Below are positions 12,101-23,320 of a DNA stretch of 64,000 bases, piece by piece. The notes below the pieces were generated by a model. It was not told the origin of the DNA. It saw only the letters and a program-made list of their open reading frames with translations, and did no database searches. Each line of letters begins with the position of its first letter. Position 1 is the stretch's first letter. The position numbers were made by a program, and so were the translations under genes. This stretch comes from Prinia subflava (Eukaryota > Chordata > Aves > Passeriformes > Cisticolidae): positions 29,201,300 to 29,265,299 of the forward strand of contig NC_086254.1 of assembly GCF_021018805.1 (NCBI RefSeq), read 5' to 3'.

Positions 12101-15100
12101 GGAATACTGCATACAAACACCTCTTGTGTCTCTCAAACATTATGTACATAGAAAATACTTTCTAACAGCTAATTCTGCACGACAGAATTAAAATATTACC
12201 TGTAGTATCTTGCTCTTTTCTCATTTCTTTCATTTCAGACATCCTTTGTATTCCATTTGTTCTCATCTTAAATCTGTCAGTCTTGAAGCATTTTTCAAAC
12301 AACTGAAAATAATTATTTTTTCTATGTTTGCTTTCAGAATATCATGTCATATTATTTGCAAACATCAACACAAAGATATGAATATGAGCTGTATGGTAAC
12401 GATTGCAACCCAGAATTGCAGTATTTGAATTAGGTCACTCTGAAAATCTACTTTTACTGTTGTTGTTTTTAAGCAATAGCCTTCTGCAGCTCCAACATGA
12501 ATTCCATGAAAAAAACCATATTTTTCTTGAAGCCAGCCAGTAAGGAAGGATGAAAGAAATATCTGCAGTTTTCATTCTTTTAAAGAGCAAGTTGTAATTC
12601 TGCAGCTGGACTCTAAGTGGTGAAGCTGCGCTGCTGCAGTGAACCCTTCCAAATCCATTACAATATTCTAATAATAATGTCTGACGTAGCTTTAAAGTAA
12701 ATATAAACAAAAGATGTCTCAAACTGATTACAAAGAGGAAATAAACCAGAAAACAATACAACAAAGGAGAAAGTGTAAAAGAAATGGACAGAAAAGTAAA
12801 AAGTTGTGTCTCAGTATAAGATCAGTCAGGTGCCAGTGTGTGAAATGAAACATCAGCTCTCATGTTTCTTTTGTAATTTTTCACTTGTTGGCATGCAGGA
12901 GGTTAAGGCCATGACCCCACAGATGATGGAACAATTAGTGGTGAGTGTGCAAACCATCAGACCTGCACTGCAGAGCAATGCTCAGTGCACACCTGCAGCC
13001 AGCTCTAAGTTCACATCAACAGAGCAACAACTCTCTCAGTCAGATCCCAGCTCTGCAACAATCCTAGAACCTACACAGTGGCACAGACCCACAGGGAACT
13101 GATCTTTACCTTCTGCAGCTGAGCATGACCCACAGGGTGTGCAGCACTGGACAGGAGTTTATCCACACCTCCCCACTCCTTCCACATCATCGTTTTCTTG
13201 GTTGGGGGAGCCAGGTCCAGCGTGGCCAGGAGGTCTGTGCAGTTGGTGAGCTGCTTGTAAATGGTTTGGCAGCTGAGCTCCTTCTCTACATCCACCAGCA
13301 GCTTCCTCTTCCTTTGCTTTTTTGTCCTCTGGGTGACAGCTACATAAAGCAAGTATTAATAACAAGTCTTAAGGTCTATTCCTAGGACATTAGGCACACA
13401 AAAAAGCCCAGTAACTCAACCTGGCTGCCAACCTTCTGAACACTGCCTAGACTTGAAAATCAAAGTGTACAGGCAATTCCTTCCAAAGTTTCTATGAAGT
13501 TTTCACTCTTTGTACTCTTTTACTGGGAATTCCCTTACATTTAAATGTGGAAGATAAATGACTCTTTTAATAAAGAATTGGGAACAGGAGAACTAAATGG
13601 GAACACATGATAGCGCAACAAGACTGAGTAAGCTGTCTTTAATCCATCAGGAAGTTAAGTGCTCCAGGAACTGCTGATGCACTCAAGAGGTTTCATTACC
13701 TCATAATTAATATCTGTATTTGTCAGTTTAATCCTTTAGCAATTTAATCAAGATGTAAACACAAAAGAAAGACACAGGTTAGTTATATAGCCATAACTTC
13801 CTGGATATTATTTGGGCAGGTCGGAAAATTCAAATATTGTAAATATTGCTGTCAACATGAGCTTGTTTATCCATAAACAGCTGCCAATGTGATAGGGGAC
13901 ATTTAGATTTCCTCTACAGAGGAAATGTAATACTTTTCACCTTGAACCTTGTTAAAACTTCACAAACCAATGTTTTCCAAAGGCTTGAAAGTTTTAGGAT
14001 TGTGATTTTAAATATAAAAGTCACTGATGTGTCACTGGCAATTAAAGTTTTTCAGATGAATCTTCAGTAACATCCCTGAGGCCAAGGTTGCAATGCTACC
14101 AGAGCTGAAGAGCAACAAAACTTGACTTGGTACATGGAAGAAACTTCAAACAGAGATTTTGGCAGCTGAGATAAATAACCTGAACCTGGGTTTGTATAAT
14201 ATTTACTGTAAAATGGAACTCTGACAGCAGGAGAAGATGAAATCTAAGGTGGAAATAATCTATATTGTAAGTATTAAGTATTTTCACTACTAAGAAGCAA
14301 ACCAAATCTAGTTAATGCAAACATTCATCAGAAACTGATTGACTTCTGACCTGTATCATCAACTGGCTCAAGCACAAATTCTTTTTCCTGGAGTAAAAGG
14401 ATTGTCTCACTCCTTGTGTGATTTGCGTCCTTAATGACGGTGTCTGCACAGTTGGACTCAGCTGCAAGAAAACCCAGCAAATAACCCAAATTAAAAAAAA
14501 AATTACAATATGGCCAAATTTCTCAATCACACAACAGAGAATGATACCAGACAAAACCAGTGAGAAATAGGAAACTGCAGTTTTGCTTATAATCTCACTT
14601 ATGTTCACCAGCTCCTTCTCATACTCTGCCCTGCACACTCCCCTTCACTGATCCCAGAATGACCAGGCTGTAGCAGAGACAGAAGAACTGATCTGGAGAA
14701 AAACCCACACACCAGAAATTGTTCAGGGGCAAAGGTGTTTCGTTTCAATCCTTATCTGTTCCCAGTTCCAGGCAAGTGCATGGCAGTGTGGACATTTCTG
14801 CTGACAGAAAAGGAACAGGTAGCACCAGCAAGGAGAGGCAAGAGCTGCTCTATCCCTTTAAAGCTATTCCAGAATTCTCTGTTTTAAACTAATACTCTGA
14901 CGAGGGAGTAAGGATTTAAGATAGCAAAATTTTCTCAGAAATAGTTATCAAAGCTTAATTTCTTTCAACATCAACATCAAGCCAAAAGATTAGCAACATC
15001 TTTATGAGCTACTCAAGTGTCATTTGTTGTAGAAATATGAAGCCAGAAATAGAAGCACAGAATTGTTTCAGCTGGAAAAGATCTTTAAAGCTCTCACTAG

Positions 15101-18100
15101 GGAAGTTCACTGTTACAGGACAGCCTTATTTGGGTTTATTCCCCCCTCAAAAGGGACATCAGACTGTGAGCAGCAGGGTGGACCAACAGCATATCCACCA
15201 GGATGTCACATGAAGGTGTTTCTAAGCAATGTCAAGTTACAAATTTGGAATCCCTAAATCAAATAAAATTGTCCTAAAATGGAGGATGAAGCAGTTTGGG
15301 GGGAAAGAAAAAAAGCAAAATAATTGAAGAAAGGAAAAAGGCACAAGGATACTACAAAAAGCTGAATGTGAGTGACATGAGGCATTAACACAGGAACAGA
15401 GGGTTTATGTGAGATGGAGCAGGCACTGCAAACTCACTGGCTGTGCTGTTCTCTGGCAGATCTTGTGACAAAGGGCGTGCTTCTTCCACATCAAGAATGT
15501 CTTTATCTAGGACATTTTCCTCATCCCTCAACAGGATTTCTTAAATACAAAACACATAGTTCTAATCATTCTAAGCCTTAGAAGTCATGGAATAGCCTGA
15601 TACAGCCTAATGTTAGTCAAGGTTAATACTGTGCAAAGAAAGCAAGCTCAGCTTCTGCAGATGGCCGTCAGTGATACGGCTGTCTGCAACAGCACACAAA
15701 GGAGGGGATTAGGCCCAAGTTTGAGATTTCCACCTTTTTTGGTTTTTTTAAATTATGGCCTCAATAGTGTTAACAGGTATCTATCTGTAAAATTTATATA
15801 AATAAGCCATAAGGATGTAGAAGCTACTTAGCTGCCTACAGCGAGGATAAAAATGCTGCACTGTTTCACCTTTGAAAATAGAAATTAAATTGTTAAACAT
15901 TAAGCATAAATTTAATGCCTTTAGTTCTAAAATAATGAAATACAGCCTTTAAACCAATTTGATTTGGCAGTTTCTAAGTGATCACAGATTTAGTGACTGA
16001 TAGGAAAAAATATGTATTAAAACAACAAATAACATAGAATTTGTGTTTAACAACAATCTTTTTGGTGCTGTCTTGACTGTTTTCCTGTAAGAATAAAAAT
16101 ATTTGGAAAGGAAACGATTCTGTTTGCCAGTGGCAAACCCTACCAATCATATCTGCAGCATCCTCCTCATCCCCAAAATGGTCATCCTGGAAGCAGTAAA
16201 CATCATGCAGCACAGATTTGTCTCCACTGGTGCTGGCTGAGTTGGGGTCGGCCACCAGACTGTTACTGCTTGTCAGGACACTGCCCTCAAAGAAGCTCTG
16301 CTTCCTCAGTGCATCTGCTTCTTCATCTGAGGGAACACACAATCCCTGATCCCTCATCTGCGTGAGTTTTGGAAACCCAGATTTATTAATTTCCTAGTTT
16401 TTCAAGTAATTTTTAAAAGATTGCAAGACATCCCACATTTCAAATGGAATAAACAATAACAATATTATCTAATTTAGTAAAAGCAGGAGATGTTTGGTTT
16501 GATTCTCAGTCTCTGACACCAGATTATATTGCTTACACAAAATTTTAAACCTAAGACATCATGATAGGCCAATCAGCAAAAGCAAGAAACAAATACACCT
16601 TTAATCACACCTTTCTCACACGTGGAAAGGGCTCACATAGAAGTTTCACAGAAAACATACTTCCCCTTATGAAATGCTTCCAATTTCTCAACATCTCTCA
16701 CCAAAGTTTCTATCATAGAGAAGTATACTGCTTTCATAGTCCTCTGCAAGTGTGATTTCTTCAGCTCTGCTCTGATTCAAGGTAAAATGTTCAGCAACAT
16801 CAATAGCCCTGATGAAAAAAAATATTATAAAATATATACGATGAACTGAAACCCATTGAGCATTCAGCTGGAATGTGAAAACTTGTTTCTACACAGCCTT
16901 CAATCCTGGCATTTTATCACAAGCCCCCATATGTCTCCACTCTCTTTTGCCAGTAAACTTGGGCTTTTGTGATTTTGTTTTTATGTATCTGCCAGGCCCA
17001 TGTCAGAAGGCAAGTAATTAGTGAAACATCATTTAAATCAAATGACACAACTCTTTGGGCAGGCAGAAAAAGCACCTTTACAGAGTCAGCACACTGAGGC
17101 CCTTGAATAAAGTGTGTTATATTGCAGCTGTACTTAGAAAATAATAAACCCTTACTGATCCCATCAAACCGCATTTATGAGGAGGTACAGAGCAACCCTC
17201 GGTGGAAATCTCTTGTCCTGGACCTTTGGGGCATCAGAGCCATCAGAAACATGACTTAACCTCCTGCTTTTTATCAGTTTTCTACATTAATGCTGCTTTG
17301 TGTCAAAAAAGCCTGAGAAATATGCTGGCTTTTTCTCAGGAGCCAGGCTGACTATTGCAGATAAAACACCCCAACCCCAGAGAGCACTGGAGCAGAAACA
17401 AAATGAAGTTACCCACTGGAACAGTGCAAAACTGTGTGGTTACTGGCCACATCTTTCAGGATTAATACTAATTTTTATCTCTTCTCCTGAGGTTCAGAAA
17501 GCTGTTTGCATCCCTCACTCTGACAATTTAAAATCCTGAAGTCTAAGTTCAAGACATTAATTTCATTGTGAAGGTCTGTTGATTAACGGACTGAGGAAAG
17601 CTACCAAAGCCCAAGGGCCGTGGCTGTAGTCTTGTAGAGCTCAGAATTTAGGAGAATTCAGTTATTAAATCAAAACAACCCAATCTGAGTCTTGATCAGA
17701 TAACAGGAAGTATAGCTTTTACTTCAGAAAATACTAAAAGAATGAATAAAAACTAGGGAAGCATTTACTTTACATCTGGTAGTGGTGCTTCAAAATCATG
17801 AAATTCTTCAGGCAATGTAATGGACTGATAAGCAGCCTCAAAGTTCTCTTCTGGAAGGTCAAGAAGCCCTGAAATAAACAGACAACATAACAAAATAAGA
17901 ATCAATAAAATAAAAGCAGTGTTCTCTCCCAAGTAGGTATAATAAGCCTATAAACCTGTCAGGAGGGGCTGCTGCCATTCTAAATCACAGAAAGGTAAAC
18001 TTAGGTACCAGAAAGTGAGATTTCAGTTGCCATGTCCTTAAGCTGATCTATTTTTTACAGACAGATATAAAAGAATCTGCTGCAACGGGACCTGAAATAT

Positions 18101-19786
18101 GTAAGTGTTTGTGTTGGTGAACAGCTGCTTTAAGTCCCTGGAAGGTTCTCCCACATGACATTTAGGCCAGAGTCTTTCACAGCACTGAAAATGAACCAGT
18201 GTTTTCCTTTCCTCTGCTCTGTCTCCATATCACTGTTCTCCAGCATCAAATAATTGTGTAGTCAGACTGCAATCACTTGGAAATCAGACAATCCTGGAAA
18301 AATTCACGTGGGGAGGGATTTCTCAAGGACATCCAACCCAACCTTTTGCTCATATCAGGGTTAATTTCAAAGTCAGATCACTTTTGACTATTTCTGTTGA
18401 TGGAGATTTCACAGCATCGCTGAAAAGCCTCTTTCAGCATTTTACCACTTCTGCTGAGATTTTTCTCCCCCCTTCTACCTAGGTAAAGTCTCTATTGCCA
18501 CAGTGGTGACTGTTGTATGTTCTTGAGCTGTGTGGTGCTCTCCAAGTTGCTACAGGATCTATCTCCAAAATAGCTGCAAGTTGTGGCCAGCAGGTTTCAG
18601 TTGGACACCAGGAAAATTTCTTCACTGAAAGGGTTTTCAAGCCCTGGCACAGGCTGCCCAGGGTAGTGCTGGAGTCACCATCCCTGAAGGGATTTGAAAG
18701 ACATGTGGTATTTGGGGACATGGCTTAGTGATGGCCTTGGCAGTGCTGGGTGAACAGCTGGGCTGGGTTTTGGAGGGCTTTTCCAGCTTAAATGATTCTG
18801 TGATTCTGTAATTCTGTGATCATATCCTTGAGAATAATGCAGAGTAATTATTCACTATTTTTCGAACAGACCAGGTCACAAAGCACATTAAAACTGGCAG
18901 TAAACACTGGTGTTCTCAGGCTTTTTTTAGACAACAGTGCCTCCCATTTACTGCCCAAACACAGAGCCTGTTGGAAAAGGCTCCAGTCATCTCAGCTCCC
19001 TTCTCCCTGTCTACATGGCTAAAGCTCAAAACACAGTCAGGTCTGGCACTGGCACTGTTAGACATGTTGTTGGTGTCATCAGAAATTAAAATTAATTATC
19101 TAGCAATGGAGGCTGAACTCAAACATCTTCTTGTAAGCCCACTTAAGATACTGCTTCTGTTAAGGGAGTAAAAAACCTGAAATAGCACTAAATTAAGCCA
19201 GACTAAACACTAGCAGTAGGCACTACTATGTTCCACATCCTTTGGGGTCAGTAATGTGTATTTAACAGAAATATCAAAAAATTAACTTTTAAAAAGAGAG
19301 CTGTAAAGGACACAGATGAAAAAAATGCTGAATTTTGTGTACACCTGGGCGAAAAGCTGTCTTCATTTTGGTCAGAGCTTCACTGCAGTCTGCCAAGAGG
19401 TACTTTGCTTTCCTGTGGTAAATCCTCACCACTCCCAGGAGTAAGTGTCCAGAGGTTCGCAGAGCTATAGCAAACTGTCAGGATTAAAAAAAAAAAAAAA
19501 AAAAAAAAAAAAGTTGTTCAGGAGCTTGTATTTTTGGCAAAAACATTAAAATATTACACAGAAGTAATAGACTTCTCTATGAGAGATCAACACCTCCACC
19601 CCAGGACTCTCCAGGAGATCCCTCCTCATGCCCACAGCTTACCTTTGGGGAGAGGATTTTTTGCACGGTGGCCTCTAAATTGCACTCAAAGATATGTGCC
19701 TTGGTGAGCTTCTTCTCCCAGTGGGCAGCCAGCCAGATTTTGGCCAGCGGCCCCCGCTTGTTGATGAGCAAATTGACGTAGAACAT
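8962..19786 (-). CDS. RAD21L1: RAD21L1, meiotic cohesin kleisin subunit, complete 13-exon coding region (566 aa)
   Basis: Germ-line alpha-kleisin that closes the cohesin ring during meiosis, bridging SMC3 (N-terminus) and SMC1 (C-terminal winged helix) and binding a STAG subunit in between (family knowledge). Seen: coding exons on the minus strand at 19643-19786, 19345-19474, 17769-17868, 16702-16808, 16144-16326, 15438-15539, 14351-14461, 13110-13339, 12200-12302, 11345-11484, 10571-10651, 9921-9998 and 8962-9153, all GT/AG. Phases join without a stop to 1701 nt, close to the mammalian length (about 556 aa). Residues 1-48 carry [14 protein letters not shown]; residue 168 ends a separase-type site, DALR; about 300-370 hold the STAG-binding block [14 protein letters not shown]; 504-566 are the winged helix. 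RAD21L1 rather than RAD21 because the DALR-KQSFF segment and the LFEKCF exon resemble RAD21L. The start ATG has A at -3. The locus is AT-rich, unlike its neighbours. No frameshift seen. Confidence 0.95.
9290..9462 (-). mobile_element. CR1 LINE 3' fragment in the last RAD21L1 intron
   Basis: GGTTTGGGTTGGAAGGGAAC, CCAAGCCCCATCCAACCTGG and CACTTCCAGGGATGGGG are the reverse complement of the avian CR1 3' consensus. It lies between exons 12 and 13. Confidence 0.85.
9921..9998 (-). CDS. RAD21L1: RAD21L1 coding exon 12
   Basis: 26 codons containing [17 protein letters not shown], aligning with the helix before the C-terminal winged helix. Acceptor CCTCTCAAG; donor TACAG|GTACCA. Confidence 0.9.
10571..10651 (-). 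CDS. RAD21L1: RAD21L1 coding exon 11
   Basis: 27 codons, acidic, starting [13 protein letters not shown]. Strong acceptor TTTTTCCTGCTCACAG; donor CAAAG|GTGTGT. Phase 0 at both ends. Confidence 0.85.
11345..11484 (-). CDS. RAD21L1: RAD21L1 coding exon 10
   Basis: Encodes [14 protein letters not shown] and ends NENCGEII. Low-conservation linker. Acceptor TAATACAG; donor ATA|GTGAGC, the least certain donor of the gene. Confidence 0.82.
12200..12302 (-). CDS. RAD21L1: RAD21L1 coding exon 9
   Basis: Short divergent exon encoding [20 protein letters not shown], recognised by its match to the LFTKCF segment of mammalian RAD21L and by exact phase fit (0 in, 1 out). Acceptor TATTTTCAG; donor ACAG|GTAATA. 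Confidence 0.85.
13110..13339 (-). CDS. RAD21L1: RAD21L1 coding exon 8, STAG-binding block
   Basis: Basic patch [11 protein letters not shown], then [20 protein letters not shown], the segment that in RAD21 contacts STAG1/2. Acceptor TTTATGTAG; donor CAGAAG|GTAAAG, phase 0. Confidence 0.95.
14351..14461 (-). CDS. RAD21L1: RAD21L1 coding exon 7
   Basis: Linker ending [20 protein letters not shown], matching the mammalian segment just before the basic patch. Acceptor TTCTTGCAG; donor ACAG|GTCAGA. Confidence 0.9.
15052..15140 (-). mobile_element. Short CR1-like remnant in RAD21L1 intron 6
   Basis: CAGAATTGTTTCAGCTGGAA then AAGATCTTTAAAGCTC resembles the reverse complement of a CR1 3' end. Very short and diverged. 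Confidence 0.4.
15438..15539 (-). CDS. RAD21L1: RAD21L1 coding exon 6
   Basis: Acidic linker with [20 protein letters not shown]. Acceptor TATTTAAG; donor GCCA|GTGAGT. In phase with exons 5 and 7. Confidence 0.88.
16144..16326 (-). CDS. RAD21L1: RAD21L1 coding exon 5, separase-site exon
   Basis: Begins [15 protein letters not shown]; the DALR motif sits where RAD21 and RAD21L carry the first separase site. Ends [10 protein letters not shown]. Acceptor TTCCCTCAG; donor ATTG|GTAGGG. Confidence 0.92.
16702..16808 (-). CDS. RAD21L1: RAD21L1 coding exon 4
   Basis: Encodes [20 protein letters not shown], matching the kleisin block that follows the N-terminal domain. Donor CTTTG|GTGAGA. Confidence 0.93.
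17769..17868 (-). CDS. RAD21L1: RAD21L1 coding exon 3
   Basis: Encodes [20 protein letters not shown] and [13 protein letters not shown]. The donor is taken as GTAAA|GTAAAT: the GT five bases earlier would bring a stop into exon 4. Confidence 0.9.
18590..18822 (+). mobile_element. CR1 LINE 3' fragment, in RAD21L1 intron 2
   Basis: Contains AATTTCTTCACTGAAAGGGT, GGCACAGGCTGCCCAGGG, GGAGTCACCATCCCTGAAGG and the terminal ATGATTCTGTGATTCTGT tail typical of the avian CR1 3' end. Plus orientation, 5'-truncated. Confidence 0.85.
19345..19474 (-). CDS. RAD21L1: RAD21L1 coding exon 2
   Basis: Encodes [19 protein letters not shown] and [12 protein letters not shown], the most conserved stretch of kleisin N-termini. 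Acceptor CTGACAG follows a run of 27 T on this strand; donor CGCCCAG|GTGTAC. Confidence 0.95.
19486..19512. repeat. Homopolymer (A)27, acting as the polypyrimidine tract of RAD21L1 intron 1
   Basis: Uninterrupted run of 27 A on the plus strand, hence 27 T on the RAD21L1 strand, ending 11 nt before the intron 1/exon 2 junction. Confidence 0.9.
19643..19786 (-). CDS. RAD21L1: RAD21L1 coding exon 1
   Basis: Residues 1-48, from [18 protein letters not shown] to KILSPK. Donor CCAAAG|GTAAGC, phase 0. This is the SMC3-binding start of the kleisin. Confidence 0.95.
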
Positions 19787-19859
19787 GGTGCCTGGCCAAA
19801 GGTCTCAGGGCAGCCCTGACAAAATTCCCTGAGCTCTTCCCCCTTGCGACAGAAGATGG

Positions 19860-20490
19860 GTCCTGGGACACCAAGTGGAATTAGGGATTTAGTGGAATCT
19901 GAGGGGATGGGGGACCCAGTTGGGTGCTGTGGGGAAGGGGGAATTTAGTGGGATCTGAGGGGATGGGGGTGACACAACCAGGCACTGAAGGGGATGAGAA
20001 GATTTATGGGATCTGAGGGGACAGGGCACCCAGGCAGATATTGAGGGGATGTGAGGATCTTGTGGGATCCAGAAGGGCTGGGATCACCCAGCTGGGTGCT
20101 GAGGGAATGGGAGAACCCTGAGAGCACTGAGGGAATGAAAGGATTTAGCGGGACCCTCAGAGGGCAGGGGGGGATTTGGTGGGATTCTTAGGGCAGGGGT
20201 CAGGGTGGATTTAGTGCCTGAGGGGACAAGGGGATCCAGCCAGGCCCTGGGGATTTAGCAGGACTTGAGGGGATGGGGTGACCACGACGCTGAGGGGACA
20301 GGGAGATTTAGTGGGATCTGAGGGGACAGGGGACCTGAGCAAATCCAAGAAGGGGCGTGTTGGATTTAGTGGGATCCTGAGGGATGGATGGGCGCATCCA
20401 GCCGCTGAGGGGCCCGGAGGGGATGAGGAGCCCGCTCGGCTCTGCGGGGATCGGAGGGGATTAGCAGGCGCTGAGGGGCTCGGCGGGGCG
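19860..20490. repeat. Degenerate G-rich minisatellite upstream of RAD21L1
   Basis: Repeated variants of GGATTTAGTGGGATCTGAGG, each followed by G-runs (GGGATGGGGG type) and a variable spacer, spread over about 600 bp. Unit length is irregular. The array starts about 75 bp 5' of the RAD21L1 ATG, so it covers the likely leader or promoter, and it runs into CpG-rich DNA at 20380-20640. Confidence 0.75.
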
Positions 20491-20640
20491 GGCGGACCCT
20501 CCTGAGGCCTCAGCCGAGGGCGGGAAGGCGCCGCGCGGGGTCCCACGGCGGGCCCGGCCCGGAGCAGCCCCCGCAGGGCCCGTGTCCGCTCGCCACGGCT
20601 CCGCACGGCCCCGGAGCCTTCGGCAGGGACCTCCCGTGTA
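20380..20640. promoter_or_regulatory. CpG-rich segment, possible RAD21L1 promoter
   Basis: Dense CpG and GC-rich sequence 0.6-0.85 kb 5' of the RAD21L1 start. It is the only CpG-rich block near this gene. No TATA box is evident. Promoter role inferred from position. Confidence 0.4.
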
Positions 20641-20959
20641 AATGGCTTCTTGCTCCTTCCTGGGGCTCAGCGGCAGTATCCACACATGCCCAGGAACACG
20701 GTGCTGCACCCCTCATTTTGGGTTCATGAGAGTGGAGGGCAATCTCACTGTCTCCATCCATCTCTCCTCCTCTACTCTCCTTATATTTATTCCCCGCCCC
20801 TCCTTCATCTTCCCCTCGTCTTCTCCCAACCCCTTTCACCCTTGACATTCTAAGAGCCCGTTTGCAGACACCGCCCCATCTCTTTCTCTGCAGGTGAGCA
20901 GCCTCTGCGTGGCTCCAGACACGTCTGATAAAACTCCCTTGGCGAAGGAAATTTGCAGA

Positions 20960-21040
20960 AGAAAACAAACAAACAAACAACCCCCCACAAAGTCAATAAA
21001 ACAACCAAACCAACAAAAAACAAGCTAAACAAAAACCAGA
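20960..21040. repeat. A/C-rich simple repeat, (CAAA)n type
   Basis: Imperfect AACAAACAAACAAAC and AACCAAACC words over about 80 bp. Confidence 0.75.
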
Positions 21041-23245
21041 GCCTCAAGTTGGACCTCTGTGTAGAGGGTGAAGGCAAAAGGTGCACAGCATCCATCTGTG
21101 TCAGCTCCAGCCACCCCTGAGAGAAGACAGTATGTTTGCACACTTAGGTGTCACCAGCCAGGAAAAAAATAGTTTGTGACCCTCTGCTTTGTGCTTTCCA
21201 CGCTTTATATTCAGGTGGAACACAGTGAGGCTCCCGTTGCTCCAAGGCACAGCCCGGAGCATCAGCTGTTGCTATATCACAAGGCACCTGTGGTTTTCCC
21301 TGTCTCCCTGGTGTTAGCTGAATATAACGAGATCTTAATTATCACCAGAAAAGTGCCGAGCCTCTTCCCAGTGCGGCTCTGCAGCTGGTCGTAGTGGCAG
21401 GCAGAGCTCCATCCCTCCGGCTGCCTTTGGGCTGGGGCTCAGATATTTGGGAAAGTAGAGGGATTTTTGCTATAAACCATCCTTGGAATGCTGTATCCCC
21501 AACAGGGACTTGGAGGAACCTCCCACGAGCCCCAGAGTAGGTATCCACTGCTCTTCCAGGGCACCAAACCTGTCTGGGAGCTACATGCCCTGCAAGAGGG
21601 GACCACCCTCACTGATGCCCACTGTGCAGCTCCGGCCCTCCCCAGCACCAAGGTTGATGTCTAGCCTTGCCTGCCTTGGTGGTGGCAACAGCTCCCAGAA
21701 GCAGTTTGCTGGATCAGAAAACCCAACCCACCCCCTCACTCCCCTAATCCCTGGGGAGCACTGGGATGTTGTGTCTGGGGTACACAGGGACTGGCAGTGA
21801 CAGGCAGGGAGCCCATGACGTGCTGGGCACCTCTGGCCCTCCCAAACTGCTGGATTTCTTTGTGATGTAGAGCCAGCTCCTGAATTGCCCAGCTGTTTTT
21901 TCCCTGACCTCTGAGTCACCTTGAGCTGTGCTGGCTGCGGGCGCTCGCTCTGCCACGGGATGTTGTGAATGCTAAAGAGGCAGGAATGAAACTTTACCTC
22001 AGTGGTCAGGCTGGATAGGGGTCAGCACTGCCAGTGGGCACCAGACAGCTGTGCACTCCCCAAAGTTGTGCTGTGCTGCACAGGGCTGTGTTTGGGAACA
22101 GAGCCAAACAGCCTGTCTAGCTCCATCGCATTCCTGCACCTGCTGTCTTCTGCCTGCCTGAGGCTCCCATTTGCAGTCCCTCTCATCCATGTTCAATCAT
22201 TTTGTCTGAGGAATGACATGTACTCATCCCTGGTTCCCTGTCTGGCTCCCTCACCCTGCTTCATCTCCCAGACTCCTTCCCTCCCTCCTCTGTGCTTTTC
22301 TTTCCAAGTCGTCTGTCTCTCCCCTCCAGCACTCCTGCAGTTTCATTGTGAATTTTGGCAGTGCTCCCTCTGACCTTGGCTGTCTCCCTCCTCTCTTTGC
22401 TCCTGCACTGGCAGCATAGATTTTGGCTGTCTTAGTCTCTCCTCCCCTTCCCTTAGTGCCAGCACCTTGGGGATGGAGTGGCCTTTGCCAGTCCCCAGCC
22501 TCATGCTCAGCCACTTGGGATCAGGCTGGGGAAGATTTTTGGGGTACTCTGAGGACCCTTCAAGGGCCTGGGGTCCTCTCCAGCTCCCATCTAGCAATGG
22601 CAATGGGATCCTGAGGCAGCACAGTGCAAGCAGTGATGCCAGCAGGACACATCCCTCCACCTCATCCATCACAGGTGGCCTCTCAAGCATTGCTGTGGGA
22701 TTGGGGTGCAGGAGCAGCTCCCCAGGCAGCATGGAGCCCTCACCCTACTGCAGACTCAGCCCTGTCCCTGTATGAAGGCAGGTGGAAGCCACACCATGAG
22801 GGCCTCTGCTTCTGCCACACAAATCCCCGTCCTGGCTGGGCTCCTGGCCTTGGCATCCCTGGATGCATGGGCAGCCACTGGGCTCGGGTGCTCCAGAGCA
22901 GAGGCTTAACCACAGCTCTGCTCAGGAGCAAACTGGTGGCAGTTCTGTCTTCCCAGGGAATTTGGCGATGGTGAGGCAGCAGATCTGCTCCTGCCCATCT
23001 GTTCACAGTGTTATGCTCGCCTGCTCCAAATCCATCTTTCCCTGCTGATTTGGGACAATCTGTGTCCCATGACCTACTTGTCTCCAAGCATCTCCTGCCT
23101 TCCTGCAGAGTGGGTTGGTACTAAAGCCTCTCTAAATGTAGTTAACGTAGCAGGATGCACTAACATTTATTTTTAATTCTGCTTCTTTCTCGGCCCACTT
23201 CTGGCTGCATCTCTGGGGACACCATGGTGGGAAGCCTCTGTGTTT

Positions 23246-23320
23246 CATAGAGTCGTGGAATGGTTTGGGTTGGAAGACACCTTACAGATCATCTCATTCC
23301 AAGCTTCTTGCCATGGCAGC
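23246..23320 (-). mobile_element. Short CR1 remnant
   Basis: GTCGTGGAATGGTTTGGGTT and AGATCATCTCATTCCAAGC match the reverse complement of the CR1 3' terminus. Confidence 0.7.

Noticed and set aside
12435..12764. 109-codon minus-strand frame in RAD21L1 intron 8
   Set aside because: No kleisin similarity; the real exon 9 lies at 12200-12302.
12890..12946. Plus-strand exon-like piece reading [14 protein letters not shown] between an AG and a GTGAGT
   Set aside because: It lies in RAD21L1 intron 8 on the opposite strand, is only 14 codons long, has no partners, and I know no protein that matches.
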